Shown here: positions 26,648 to 36,384 of the stretch, piece after piece | How the letters are laid out: each line of letters opens with the position of its first letter | Position numbering within the stretch: the first letter of the stretch is position 1 | Assembly (NCBI RefSeq): GCF_002250565.1 | Contig: NZ_NMVJ01000001.1 | Location: forward strand, 620,001-684,000 | Reading direction: 5' to 3' | DNA: 64,000 nucleotides | Origin: Parenemella sanctibonifatiensis | GTDB lineage: Bacteria > Actinomycetota > Actinomycetes > Propionibacteriales > Propionibacteriaceae | Program-made: the position numbers and the translations under genes | The notes under the pieces: generated by a model | Seen by the model: the letters and a program-made list of their open reading frames with translations, nothing else | The model's database searches: none | What the model was told of the DNA's origin: nothing

Positions 26648-26653
26648 ACTGTA
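26648..26653 (-). promoter_or_regulatory. -10 element of the VTT-domain gene (leaderless)
   Basis: TACAGT ends 6 nt before GTG 26641. Confidence 0.45.
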
Positions 26654-26657
26654 ACGC

Positions 26658-27872
<1,215 letters not shown>

Positions 27873-27885
27873 GTCTCAGTTCTCC

Positions 27886-28923
27886 TCAGGTCCAGTCCAA
27901 GACGACCTTGCCGGCGGCACCGGCACGGGCAGTCTGGAAGGCAGCTTCCCACTCGTCGGCGGGAAACCGGTCGGTGATGATGCCGGAGATGTCCAGGCCG
28001 CTCTGCAACAGGACGGCCATGGCGTACCAGGTTTCGAAGATCTCCCGGCCATAGATCCCTTTGATGGTGAGCATCCGGAAGACCACGGTGGACCAGTCCA
28101 GACTGATCTCCTCAGCGGGGATGCCGAGCATTGCGATCCGGCCGCCGTGGCGCATGTTGTCGATCATCGCCCGCAGCGCAGACCCGGCGCCGGACATCTC
28201 CAGGCCGACGTCGAAACCTTCGCTCATCTCGAGCTCCTGCTGGGCCTGCGCCAGGCTGGTGGTACGGACGTCGATCGCCTTGGAGACGCCGAGTCGCTCG
28301 GCCAGCGCGAGCCGTTCCGGGCTCAGGTCGGTGATCGCGACGTGGCGGGCGCCGGCATGCTTGGCGACCAGCGCGGCCATGATGCCGATCGGTCCGGCAC
28401 CGCTGACCAACACGTCCTCACCCAGACAGGGAAAGGCGAGCGCGGTGTGCACCGCATTGCCGAACGGGTCGAAGATCGCTGCCACGTCCGGGTCGATCGG
28501 CTGCTTGTGGACCCAGACATTGGTCGCAGGCAGCACCAGATGGTCAGCGAAGCAGCCGTCGATCTGGACACCGATGCCCTTGGTGCGTTGGCACAGGTGA
28601 CGGTTGCCGGCCCGACAGTTGCGGCACTGGCCACACACCAGATGTCCCTCACCGGAGACGAACTGACCCGGGGACAGGTCCGTGACGGCCGACCCGACCG
28701 CGACGATCTCGCCGGAGAACTCGTGACCCACCACCACCGGGGTGGTGCTGACCGCACCGCGTGCCCAGTCGTCCCACGCTTCGATGTGCAGGTCCGTGCC
28801 ACAGATGCCGGTCCGCCACACCTTGATCAGCACGTCGGTCGGCCCCGGTGTGGGGGTGGGCGCCTTGATGTATGTCAGCCCCGGCTCCGGGGCAGCAGTG
28901 GAGCCGAGCGGCAACGCCTTCAA
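27886..28923 (-). CDS. tdh: L-threonine 3-dehydrogenase
   Basis: A zinc-dependent medium-chain dehydrogenase that oxidises threonine to 2-amino-3-ketobutyrate with NAD+. The product has [23 protein letters not shown], the structural zinc cysteines in [27 protein letters not shown] and the Rossmann [15 protein letters not shown]. The best start is the TTG at 28923 (345 residues, close to the usual 341) with an AGGGAG Shine-Dalgarno. That start and the first eight codons lie antisense to the remnant of a glutaminase gene, so the 5' end of tdh was formed at a rearrangement junction. The open frame continues further upstream but only through glutaminase sequence. Confidence 0.92.
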   Translation of the reverse strand: MKALPLGSTAAPEPGLTYIKAPTPTPGPTDVLIKVWRTGICGTDLHIEAWDDWARGAVSTTPVVVGHEFSGEIVAVGSAVTDLSPGQFVSGEGHLVCGQCRNCRAGNRHLCQRTKGIGVQIDGCFADHLVLPATNVWVHKQPIDPDVAAIFDPFGNAVHTALAFPCLGEDVLVSGAGPIGIMAALVAKHAGARHVAITDLSPERLALAERLGVSKAIDVRTTSLAQAQQELEMSEGFDVGLEMSGAGSALRAMIDNMRHGGRIAMLGIPAEEISLDWSTVVFRMLTIKGIYGREIFETWYAMAVLLQSGLDISGIITDRFPADEWEAAFQTARAGAAGKVVLDWT

Positions 28924-29854
28924 CGAGATCTCCCTGGACCCCTTGGGTCGTCCCCGCAACCCGATGATCAACATCGGCGCCATCACGACCACCTCGCTTG
29001 CCTCGATCGACCCCGATCAGCGGTGGCAGCGGATCCACAGTGGGCTGTCGGCCTTCGCCGGCCGGGAGCTGGAGGTGGACGAGTCGGTGTATCGCTCCGA
29101 ACTGGAGATCTCCAGCCGCAACATGTCGCTGGCGTACATGGTGAAGGCCCATGACCGACTCGAGGGCGACCCCGACCGGGTGGTCGCCGACTACGTCCGG
29201 CAGTGCGCGCTGGTCGTCGATGTCCGCGACCTGGCAGTGATGGGGATGACGCTGGCCAATCAGGGCCGCAACCCGATCACCGGCGAGGAGGTGGTGCCAG
29301 CCGCGATCTGCCGTCAGGTGCTGAGCGTGATGATGACGTGCGGCATGTATGACGCCGCCGGTGACTGGATGAGCAACGTCGGTTTCCCCGCCAAGAGCGG
29401 GGTGTCGGGCTGCATCATGGGCGCCCTGCCGGGTCAGGTCGGCATCGGGGCGTTCTCGCCGCGACTCGACCGTTTCGGCAACTCCGTGCGGGGCGTACGG
29501 GTGTGCGAACGCCTATCGGCCGACATGGGGCTGCATCTGATGCAGGCGCCCGAGGCGGCCTCGCACGTGCTGCACAGCCTGGGCGACACCCCCGAAACCG
29601 ACAAGGACGGCGACGGCGTACGCCAGATGCAACTGCAGGGCTCCCTGCATTTCGCTGCCTCCGAGGCGGCGCTGCGCGAGTTGGCGCGGATCCCCGAGGA
29701 CGACACCATCATCGAAATCGACCTGGATCGGGTGACTGCGATCAACTCGGTCGGCAAGCGGATGCTACGGGAGGGCGTACGCCGACTGCGGCTGGACGGT
29801 CACGAGGTGCGGGTGCTGGACGGCCAACAGCATCTGGGGGGCCAGGACCAGTAG
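28898..29854 (+). pseudogene. N-terminally truncated glutaminase with C-terminal STAS domain
   Basis: The conserved glutaminase (GlsA) sequence starts abruptly at [13 protein letters not shown] and continues through [40 protein letters not shown] and GFPAKSGVSGCIMG. A STAS-like domain (about the last 90 residues, RVTAINSVGKRMLREGVRRL) follows. The first roughly 90 residues of GlsA, including the catalytic Ser-x-x-Lys, are absent; tdh occupies that position on the other strand. Upstream in-frame codons only read antisense to tdh. The frame is otherwise open to the stop, so the loss may be recent. A serine hydrolase lacking that motif should be inactive as a glutaminase. Confidence 0.8.
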
Positions 29855-29857
29855 CGA

Positions 29858-30730
29858 TCAACCGCCCCGGGTGGCGCGGCGCAGCACCGCTAGCACCGGG
29901 GCGCCGAGCACCGCGATGAACAACCCGTTGGCGACCGCCCGGCCAGTGTCCCAGCCCAGCGTCGAGGTGAGCAATGTGAACGTGAGGAACCGGGCCAGGT
30001 TGTCTCCGAGCGGCGCCCCCGGTACGTAGTCCAGGCCGCCGGGCGCGATCCCCTCGGGGGTGGCGCTGCCGGTGACGAAGGGCCAGAACCACAGGTTCAT
30101 CAGGGCACCGAAGGCGTACGCCGCCACCGCGACGTAACCGACCAGCATCACGATCTCACCGACGCCGCGGACCCGCCGCGGCAACAGCCCGGCACCGCAG
30201 CCGATCCAGGCCGCGAACATCATCTGGAAGGGCAGGTAGGGCCCCACCCCGCCGGTCAGCAGCGCCGAGGCCAACAGCGACGTGCAACCCAGGACGAAAC
30301 CAAAACCGGCCCCGTACGCCCGACCGGCCAACACCAGCAGGAAGAACACAGCCTCGATGCCGGCGGTGCCAGCGCTCAGCGCGGGCCGGATCGCGGCATT
30401 CAGCGCCGACAACACCCCCAGCATCGCCAGGCTGCGGGTGTCCATACCGCGTTCGCTGAGCTGGGCCAGCACCACCGCGATGATCATCGGCAGCAGCAGC
30501 GCGAAGGCCAGCGGAGCGTCGGTGGCCTGCCGGGTGGCGCCGGCCGGCACCGGGACCAGCAGCGGCCACGCCACCATCACCAACCCGATCAGGGTGGCAA
30601 TGATCAAGGTGGTGGCCGAGGCCGGGCCGAGCGGTACGCCGACCTCCGGTTGTCCCACCACCAGCCGTGGCAGGTCGTCCAGCTTGGCCGGCTTGGCCTT
30701 GGGAACGGTGTGGTCACTCACTCGGCTCAC
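29858..30730 (-). CDS. ECF transporter S component (predicted cobalamin)
   Basis: The substrate-binding membrane subunit of an energy-coupling factor importer: 290 residues, six or more hydrophobic segments, an N-terminal cytoplasmic tail of about 30 residues and a basic loop LLPRRVRGVG. It is the last gene of the riboswitch-controlled operon and overlaps the ATPase gene by 17 bp. The B12 specificity is inferred from the cobalamin riboswitch upstream of the operon, not from binding residues. The stop is 3 bp from the glutaminase remnant on the other strand. Confidence 0.82.
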   Translation of the reverse strand: MSRVSDHTVPKAKPAKLDDLPRLVVGQPEVGVPLGPASATTLIIATLIGLVMVAWPLLVPVPAGATRQATDAPLAFALLLPMIIAVVLAQLSERGMDTRSLAMLGVLSALNAAIRPALSAGTAGIEAVFFLLVLAGRAYGAGFGFVLGCTSLLASALLTGGVGPYLPFQMMFAAWIGCGAGLLPRRVRGVGEIVMLVGYVAVAAYAFGALMNLWFWPFVTGSATPEGIAPGGLDYVPGAPLGDNLARFLTFTLLTSTLGWDTGRAVANGLFIAVLGAPVLAVLRRATRGG

Positions 30731-32330
30731 CTGCCAGCGCCTGCGTGACGTCCTCGGTGGTCAGCGCCGGCACCGGCGCCATGATCCGGCTCACCTGCGG
30801 CGCGAGGTAGGGCGATCGGGTCAGCACGGCGCGGGTGGGTCCGTCGGCCACCAGGTCGCCTTCGGCCATGACGAGGACCCGTTCGCAACTGCGGGCGACG
30901 AACTCGACGTCGTGGGTGGCGATGAGGACACAGCGACCACCGCGAGCCAGGTCCGCCACCACGGCACCGAGGGCCGCCTTGGCCTCGTAGTCCAGGCCGC
31001 GGGTCGGTTCGTCGAGCAGGATCACCCTGCTGCCGGTGACCAACTGCAGTGCCAACACCAGCGCCAATCGCTGCCCTTCGGACAGGTCACGGGGGTGCCG
31101 GTCGAGATCGACCTCGCCGACCAGATCGCTCAACATGTCGGCCGTGGTGCCGGGCAACGCCTGCGCGCGGCCATCGGCCTCGGCGCATTCGGCGCGCACC
31201 GACTCGAGATAAAGCAGGTCGGTCGGACTCTGCGGCACCAGCGCCACCTGCTGTTCCTTGGCCCTACCGTCCCCAGCGATCCGGACAGTACCGGCGTGCC
31301 GGGCGTCGGCACCGTGCAGCGCCCACAGCAGCGATGACTTGCCTGAACCGTTGCGTCCCATCAGCGCCACCACTTCCCCCTCACCGACCCGCAGGTCGAC
31401 GTCGGAGACTGCGACCCGGGCGCCGTAGCGCACCGTCACGCCGCGAGCGGTCAGCAGTTCGGGTCGAGCCGGCGGTCCCGCCGACCACCGATCCGGGTTG
31501 CTGCCCTTGCGGATCGTGAGCTCCTCGCGTACGCCAACGGCCCGCCGTCGCGCCGCCCGGATCGACAGTGGCAGCGGCTGCCAGTCCAGGGCCCGCCCCA
31601 GCTCGACGATCGGAGGAACTGGCCCCTCGGTGAGCATGTCGGCGGGCTCACCCTGGCGCACTTGGCCCTCGCCGATCCGGATCACCTCATCGACCTGGGC
31701 GATCACCCGTTCCAACCGGTGTTCCGCGATGACGACGGTGGTGCCCTGGTCCTCGACCAGACGTTGCAGCACCGCCAACACTTCTTCGGCCGCGACCGGG
31801 TCCAGCGCCGACGTCGGCTCGTCCAGCACGAGGACGCGGGGCTGCGCGGTCAGCACCGAGCCGATGGCGACCCGCTGCTGTTCGCCGCCCGAGAGCGTAC
31901 GCAGGTTGCGGCGCCGCAGGTGCGCGATACCGAGCAGGTCGAGCACCAGCTCGACTTGGGTGCGCATCCGGTCGGGGGCGTACCCCAGCTGCTCCATGGC
32001 GAAGGCAAGCTCCTCCTCGACGCTGGAGGTGACGAATCCGGCCATCGGGTCCTGGCCGACCCAGCCCACCAGGTGCGCGAGGTCGCGGGGCGGCAGCAGG
32101 GTGACGTCCTGGCCGTCGATGACGACCCGGCCCTCGCGGGTGCCACCGGTGAAGCGCGGCACCAGGTTGTTGAGGGAGCCCAACAGGGTCGACTTGCCCG
32201 ACCCGGTACGCCCGACCAGCAGCGCGAAGTCTCCCTCGGCGACGCTCAGGCCGGCGTCGCGGATGATCCAGGGCGCGTCGGCGCCGTAGCGCACCGACAG
32301 CGAGCTGCAGCTGATCATGGCTTGGCTCAC
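30714..32330 (-). CDS. ECF transporter duplicated ATPase (A1-A2 fusion)
   Basis: A 538-residue protein with two ABC ATPase domains in tandem, standing for the EcfA1/EcfA2 pair. The first has Walker A GRTGSGKSTLL, LSGGEQQRVAIGSVL and VLVLDEPTSALDP; the second has GRNGSGKSSLL, LSEGQRLALVLAL (a degenerate signature) and VILLDEPTRGLD. GTG 32330 overlaps the T-component stop as GTGA; ATG 32318 is an alternative four codons later. It drives import through the T and S subunits. Confidence 0.92.
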   Translation of the reverse strand: MSQAMISCSSLSVRYGADAPWIIRDAGLSVAEGDFALLVGRTGSGKSTLLGSLNNLVPRFTGGTREGRVVIDGQDVTLLPPRDLAHLVGWVGQDPMAGFVTSSVEEELAFAMEQLGYAPDRMRTQVELVLDLLGIAHLRRRNLRTLSGGEQQRVAIGSVLTAQPRVLVLDEPTSALDPVAAEEVLAVLQRLVEDQGTTVVIAEHRLERVIAQVDEVIRIGEGQVRQGEPADMLTEGPVPPIVELGRALDWQPLPLSIRAARRRAVGVREELTIRKGSNPDRWSAGPPARPELLTARGVTVRYGARVAVSDVDLRVGEGEVVALMGRNGSGKSSLLWALHGADARHAGTVRIAGDGRAKEQQVALVPQSPTDLLYLESVRAECAEADGRAQALPGTTADMLSDLVGEVDLDRHPRDLSEGQRLALVLALQLVTGSRVILLDEPTRGLDYEAKAALGAVVADLARGGRCVLIATHDVEFVARSCERVLVMAEGDLVADGPTRAVLTRSPYLAPQVSRIMAPVPALTTEDVTQALAGEPSE

Positions 32331-33526
32331 GACACCGCCCCCGTCGCGGGGGTCTGTCCCGAGGCCGTCGTCAACGCAGGCGGCGGCGTCAGGAAGGCCA
32401 GCAGCACCACCCCGACCAGCGGCGCGGCGGTCGCGAGGGTGAGCGTGGGCCACTCCCCCATGCTGGGGTGCAGCGCCACCATGTCGGCCGGCCACACGCC
32501 GAGCAGCGCCTGACCGATCACCAAGTAGACCACCCCGGGTGCGAGCCCCAGCACCGCGACCAGGGTCTCGGCCACGCCCCAGCGTTCGGGTCGGTAGCGG
32601 GTGCGGCGCACCTGTCGGCCGGCCGCCCAGAAGCCGACCTGGGTCAGCGCCAGACCCGCCACCAGCAGCGGCCAGCCGGCCAGCGAGGTGCCGCCCGGGC
32701 CCACCATAGGCGCGTCGCCTGACAGCAGGACGTAGACGGCGACGAGGAGCAGGCACAGGCCCGCGATGACGGCGGCGCCCACCAGGTGTTGGCCGCGCCG
32801 GCTGCCCTCGGTGCGGCCGAATCCGCGTACGTCCATCGACTCCGCCAGCCGGACCGAGCGTTCGATCGCGTCGGTGAGCACGGGCACCAGCACGCGTTGC
32901 ACCCATCCCAACCACCCGCGTACGCCCTTGCGACGACCCGAGCGGAGCCGCCGAGCACGCGCAACCCGGCGGGCCGAGTCGGCCAGTTGGACGAACGCAT
33001 TGACAGCCACGACCAGCACCGTACCGATCTCATAGAGCGCTGCGGGCAGGGTGGCGAGCAGCCGACGCGGGTTGACCAGAGAGTTGGCGGCACCCACGCA
33101 CAGGATGATGGTGGCCAGCCGGAGACCATCGAACAGGCCACCGAGCAGCGAATACAGCGTCACCGGCCCCAAGAGCCGAAAGCCGACCGCCTCGGGCATC
33201 TCGATGCCGGGCAGCGGCAGCACCACCGGGCCGCCGTCACCGCCGCCGAAGACCACCCGATAAAGGGTGCGGACCACCACGATCGCGAGCGCCAACCACA
33301 GATAGATCCGCAGCGAACCGGACCATTCGGAGTCGCCACGGCGCGCGACCACGACCAGCACGATGGCGCCGATCATCAGCAGGTGCAGCAGCGGGTTGGT
33401 GGTCGCGCCGGCGGCAACCGCCAGCCCGATGGCCATCAGCCACCAGGACCAGGGATGCAGCGATCGGGGCAGCCAGTAGTTCGCAGCAGGGCGGCGCCTC
33501 GGCCGCGTCGGGGTCGTGACGGTCAG
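32327..33526 (-). CDS. ECF transporter T component (CbiQ-like), probable CTG start
   Basis: The transmembrane coupling subunit, with the conserved N-terminus LHPWSWWLMAIGLAVAAGATTNPLL, the coupling motif region ARRVARARRLRSG and the second motif ESMDVRGFGR. The nearest ATG (33436) would cut off the conserved NYWLPRSLHPWSWW segment. Between the in-frame upstream stop and that segment there is no ATG, GTG or TTG, but a CTG at 33526 overlaps the preceding stop as CTGA and has GGTGAGG just upstream. I therefore propose a CTG start and a 399-residue product. ATG 33436 (369 residues) is the conservative alternative. Confidence 0.85.
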   Translation of the reverse strand: MTVTTPTRPRRRPAANYWLPRSLHPWSWWLMAIGLAVAAGATTNPLLHLLMIGAIVLVVVARRGDSEWSGSLRIYLWLALAIVVVRTLYRVVFGGGDGGPVVLPLPGIEMPEAVGFRLLGPVTLYSLLGGLFDGLRLATIILCVGAANSLVNPRRLLATLPAALYEIGTVLVVAVNAFVQLADSARRVARARRLRSGRRKGVRGWLGWVQRVLVPVLTDAIERSVRLAESMDVRGFGRTEGSRRGQHLVGAAVIAGLCLLLVAVYVLLSGDAPMVGPGGTSLAGWPLLVAGLALTQVGFWAAGRQVRRTRYRPERWGVAETLVAVLGLAPGVVYLVIGQALLGVWPADMVALHPSMGEWPTLTLATAAPLVGVVLLAFLTPPPALTTASGQTPATGAVS

Positions 33527-34653
33527 TCCACCTCACCGCCCTCGACGTCAGCGCCATCATCAAGGGGCGTCCTACGGCGCAGCGCGTACACCACCGCCGT
33601 GCCACCCAGACTGAGGGCCGCCAGCACCGCGAGGATCGTCGGCCAGGGCAGGCCCGGGTCCTCCTCGTAGGGCCGGACCGAGGGCGGCGGGCCGTCGAGA
33701 TCATGGTCGAACGGCGTCGGGCTCGGCGTCGGCGGCGCGGTTGCCGGCTCGCTCGGCGTCACCGGTGGCTGCGGTGGTGGTGAGGACGGTGGCGCCGAGG
33801 TGGTGTGACCGGGCTGTTCCCCGGCGTCCTCCTCGGTCCGGCCCGGGCGCTCCGAGGTGCGGTCCGGGGACGGCGCCCGCTGCGTCGAGGGTGCCCGGCT
33901 GGTCGCCGGCGGACGACCGGTGCCGGGCGCCCGACTGGTTCGCTCGGGCTCCGAGTTCCGGGGTGGCGCGGGCTGCTCGGGTCCCGGCTCGGGCTGCGGC
34001 TCGGGCGGCGCGGTCTCGGCGGGCTTGGTGGGCTCCCCTTCGTCGCCATCACCGGGGGTCGGCTCGGGATCGGGCGCCGGCGCCGGATTCGCTCCGGTGC
34101 CGGGCTTCGGCAGGCCGCCTCCCTTGGGGATGGCGTCCTGACGCAGCTGGAAGACCAGCGCCAGCAGTTCGCCGTTGTCGACCCAGCGGCCGGCCACGCC
34201 CTGCTGGGAGAAGGTCCACGAGCGCTGCCCAGGCCGGGAATACCAGAACGTCCAGTACGCCGACGCTTCCGGAGTGTTGGCACAGGTCTCGTAATGGGGC
34301 CGGCCGTCGCGGTCCACCAACTTCTCGGTGGCGCTCGGGCGGCCGTCGACCCGGCAGACCAGCGCGTCACCAAACCGCGCCGTGCCCTGGATCGAGAAGC
34401 CCGCGGTCCGGATCACGGTCAACGCCAGTGACTCATCCGGCATGCCCCGTACGCAGCGGATGGTGACCTGACCGCCGGCATCGAACTGGGTCGAGTCCAC
34501 GACGACGCTGATGCCGTCCTCACCGCGGCACTTGCCGGCGCTGACGCTGGGCGTCGCCGAGGCGGGGGCGCCGGCGTACCCGACGCCCCCGATCGCCAAC
34601 ATCATCGCCACGGCAAGGCCGAGGCATCGTCGAATGGTGTTCCGATCGCGCAT
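33523..34653 (-). CDS. secreted membrane-anchored protein, DUF4430-like beta domain (predicted B12 capture partner)
   Basis: The 376-residue product has a signal peptide (about residues 1-33), a compact Cys-containing beta-rich domain (about 35-180; KCRGEDGISVVVDS, IRCVRGMPDESLAL, YWTFWYSRPGQRSWTFSQQG), a long Pro/Ser/Thr/Glu-rich linker and a C-terminal hydrophobic segment (LPWPTILAVLAALSLGG) with RRR after it. The YW-containing hairpin resembles the DUF4430/transcobalamin beta-domain pattern, but this is my inference. It overlaps the alpha-barrel gene by one base (TGATG) and the T component by four, so it is made together with the transporter. Confidence 0.7.
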   Translation of the reverse strand: MRDRNTIRRCLGLAVAMMLAIGGVGYAGAPASATPSVSAGKCRGEDGISVVVDSTQFDAGGQVTIRCVRGMPDESLALTVIRTAGFSIQGTARFGDALVCRVDGRPSATEKLVDRDGRPHYETCANTPEASAYWTFWYSRPGQRSWTFSQQGVAGRWVDNGELLALVFQLRQDAIPKGGGLPKPGTGANPAPAPDPEPTPGDGDEGEPTKPAETAPPEPQPEPGPEQPAPPRNSEPERTSRAPGTGRPPATSRAPSTQRAPSPDRTSERPGRTEEDAGEQPGHTTSAPPSSPPPQPPVTPSEPATAPPTPSPTPFDHDLDGPPPSVRPYEEDPGLPWPTILAVLAALSLGGTAVVYALRRRTPLDDGADVEGGEVD

Positions 34654-36089
34654 CAGCGACGGCGCCGCAGCGCCAGCGTTGCGCCGGCCCCGACCAGCAG
34701 CAGGGCCGAGATTCCGGCTGCGGTCTGGCCGCCGGTGGCGGGCAGCGCGGTGGGCCGGGGCGAGGGTGTGCTGGACGGGGAGCTGGAGCCGGCCGGGCTG
34801 GTGGGCGCCGGCGTGCTCGGCCCGGCGGGCGTGCTCGGAGCTGGCGTGCTGGCCTCGGGGCTCGGCGCCGGGGTGCTCGGGCCCTCCTCGCCGGGGCTCG
34901 GTTCGCTCGGGCTCGGCTCGTTCGGTTCTGGGCCAACCTGGCCGATCACGTGCAGACCGACCGGCGCGAGCGCGAAGATCGCCTGGGTGGTCGCCCGGCG
35001 GAACTGGTCCTGTTGGTTGCGTCCGATGCCCTCGGTCTGTGCGGTTGCCAGCGCGTTGCCGTCGTAGGCGATCGCGCCGATGTCGGCCTGGGCGGCGCCG
35101 GCGTTGTCTGCGGTGAGCTGGCGCGCCGCGACGAAGGCTCGCGCCGCCTCGGCTGCCTCGGCCTCGCCGGCCGCGGCCAGCACGGGGGCGACCAGTCCGG
35201 TGCTGTTGGTGTTGGGCGAATCGGTGCCGAAACCGCCGGCGAATCCGCCCTCGTCGGTCTGGTCCTCCACCAGCCACGCGACGGCCCTCTCGATCGCCGG
35301 GCCCGCCTCGGCAATGCCCTGCTCCTCGGCGGCCAGCAGCGCCATCACGGCCATCGCGGTGGCGTCCCGGTCCGGTTGCACCGGCTCGCCGTTCGCGCCG
35401 GTGTCGCAGGTGGCGTCGTCGTTGAAGAAGATCCGGAAGTAGCCGTCGCTGCACTGCTGACGCAGCAGGAAGGTCACCGTCTCCTCCGGCATCCCGCCGT
35501 TGCGGGCCAGCGCCATCATCACCAGGCTCTGGCCGAACATGTTCGCGGGGGTGCTCGTGTGCTCGCCCTGCTCGGTGTCGACGACCCGACCCTCCTCGGT
35601 GACGGTGCCCCGCACCATCTCGACCCAGTCGCGGCCGGCGAAGTCAGTCGGATCGGCACCGATGCTGCTGATCGCCAGCAGCACCTTGCCCGCAGCCCCG
35701 CCGATGACGTGCTGGGACTCGGGATCCCACCGGTCGTACGTCGCGTAGTCCACCGCGTTGGCCTCAATGCCGCGCGCGACCCGATCGATGTCCGCCTGGG
35801 GTGCACCCGCGGCGATCAGCGCCCACAGCGCATCGATCGTCAGGCCGATGTCACCGCCCCGGCCGAAGCCGGGCATCACATCGTCCTCGGTCAGGCTGGC
35901 TTCCAGCCAGGCAGCTGCGGCCAGTGCCTGCTCCGAACGGGGCGCGGCGGTTGCCTGGCGTACGCCGATGAACCCGGCGCTGGCGACCAGCAGGGCGAGC
36001 ATGGCGACCAGCAGCGCGAGCGGGGAGCGTACGCCGGCGCGGGGCTGCGCGGTCGACGCAGCCGGCAAGACGGCAGAGGTTGGGAGCAT
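34653..36089 (-). CDS. LPxTG surface protein with alpha-barrel (prenyltransferase-repeat) domain, predicted cobalamin-binding
   Basis: A 478-residue exported protein: signal peptide (cleavage near ATAAP, residue 49), an (alpha/alpha)6-type region of about 300 residues with prenyltransferase/squalene-cyclase-like repeats (AAAWLEASLTEDDVMPGFGRGGDIGLT; AVAWLVEDQTDEGGFAGG; FVAARQLTADNAG), a Pro/Ser/Thr stalk, and a sortase signal LPATG about 30 residues from the end followed by a hydrophobic segment and RRRR. Mammalian transcobalamin and intrinsic factor use the same barrel type to hold B12. It is first in an operon behind a cobalamin riboswitch. ATG 36089 follows AAAGGA; the longer open frame upstream is leader RNA. 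Confidence 0.8.
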   Translation of the reverse strand: MLPTSAVLPAASTAQPRAGVRSPLALLVAMLALLVASAGFIGVRQATAAPRSEQALAAAAWLEASLTEDDVMPGFGRGGDIGLTIDALWALIAAGAPQADIDRVARGIEANAVDYATYDRWDPESQHVIGGAAGKVLLAISSIGADPTDFAGRDWVEMVRGTVTEEGRVVDTEQGEHTSTPANMFGQSLVMMALARNGGMPEETVTFLLRQQCSDGYFRIFFNDDATCDTGANGEPVQPDRDATAMAVMALLAAEEQGIAEAGPAIERAVAWLVEDQTDEGGFAGGFGTDSPNTNSTGLVAPVLAAAGEAEAAEAARAFVAARQLTADNAGAAQADIGAIAYDGNALATAQTEGIGRNQQDQFRRATTQAIFALAPVGLHVIGQVGPEPNEPSPSEPSPGEEGPSTPAPSPEASTPAPSTPAGPSTPAPTSPAGSSSPSSTPSPRPTALPATGGQTAAGISALLLVGAGATLALRRRR

Positions 36090-36194
36090 GATCCACGTCC
36101 TTTCCGAGACGCAGACTGGTGTGCGACTCGGACGGATGGGAACCTCCGTCGGCCCACCCACATCTGTGATCCTCGACAGAGTAATTTGGTGACC

Positions 36195-36312
36195 TCGTCG
36201 TCAGTGGCATTCCGACTTCACGCTCCTGCGGGGCGTGTCACGGCTGCGGGTCAGCGCCGGATTCTCACCGACTTCCCCACTGAGGACCGCCACATCATCG
36301 CACAGACCCGCG
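36195..36312 (-). ncRNA. cobalamin riboswitch
   Basis: The minus strand carries the conserved core of the B12 aptamer: GGGGAAGTCGGTGAGAATCC, then GGCGCTGACCCGCAGCCGTGA (36278-36238), and the distal GCCACTG box (36208-36202). It lies about 100 nt upstream of the alpha-barrel gene. High adenosylcobalamin should switch off the whole capture and transport operon. The exact ends are approximate. Confidence 0.9.
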
Positions 36313-36372
36313 AGAATGGCACTGAAAGCGTTTGCTTGGGTGCTCTGCCGTTGCTATTCGCCGACAGTGAGG

Positions 36373-36378
36373 CACAAT
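36373..36378 (+). promoter_or_regulatory. -10 element of sdaA (leaderless)
   Basis: CACAAT ends 6 nt before GTG 36385. Confidence 0.45.
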
Positions 36379-36384
36379 GAGGGC

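Noticed and set aside
32331-32915. Upstream extension of the ECF ATPase frame
   Set aside because: It is a shadow of the T-component gene in another frame, Arg/Gly-rich with no ABC likeness.
34654-35454. Upstream extension of the second B12 surface protein
   Set aside because: It is a shadow of the alpha-barrel gene; a signal peptide begins at ATG 34653.
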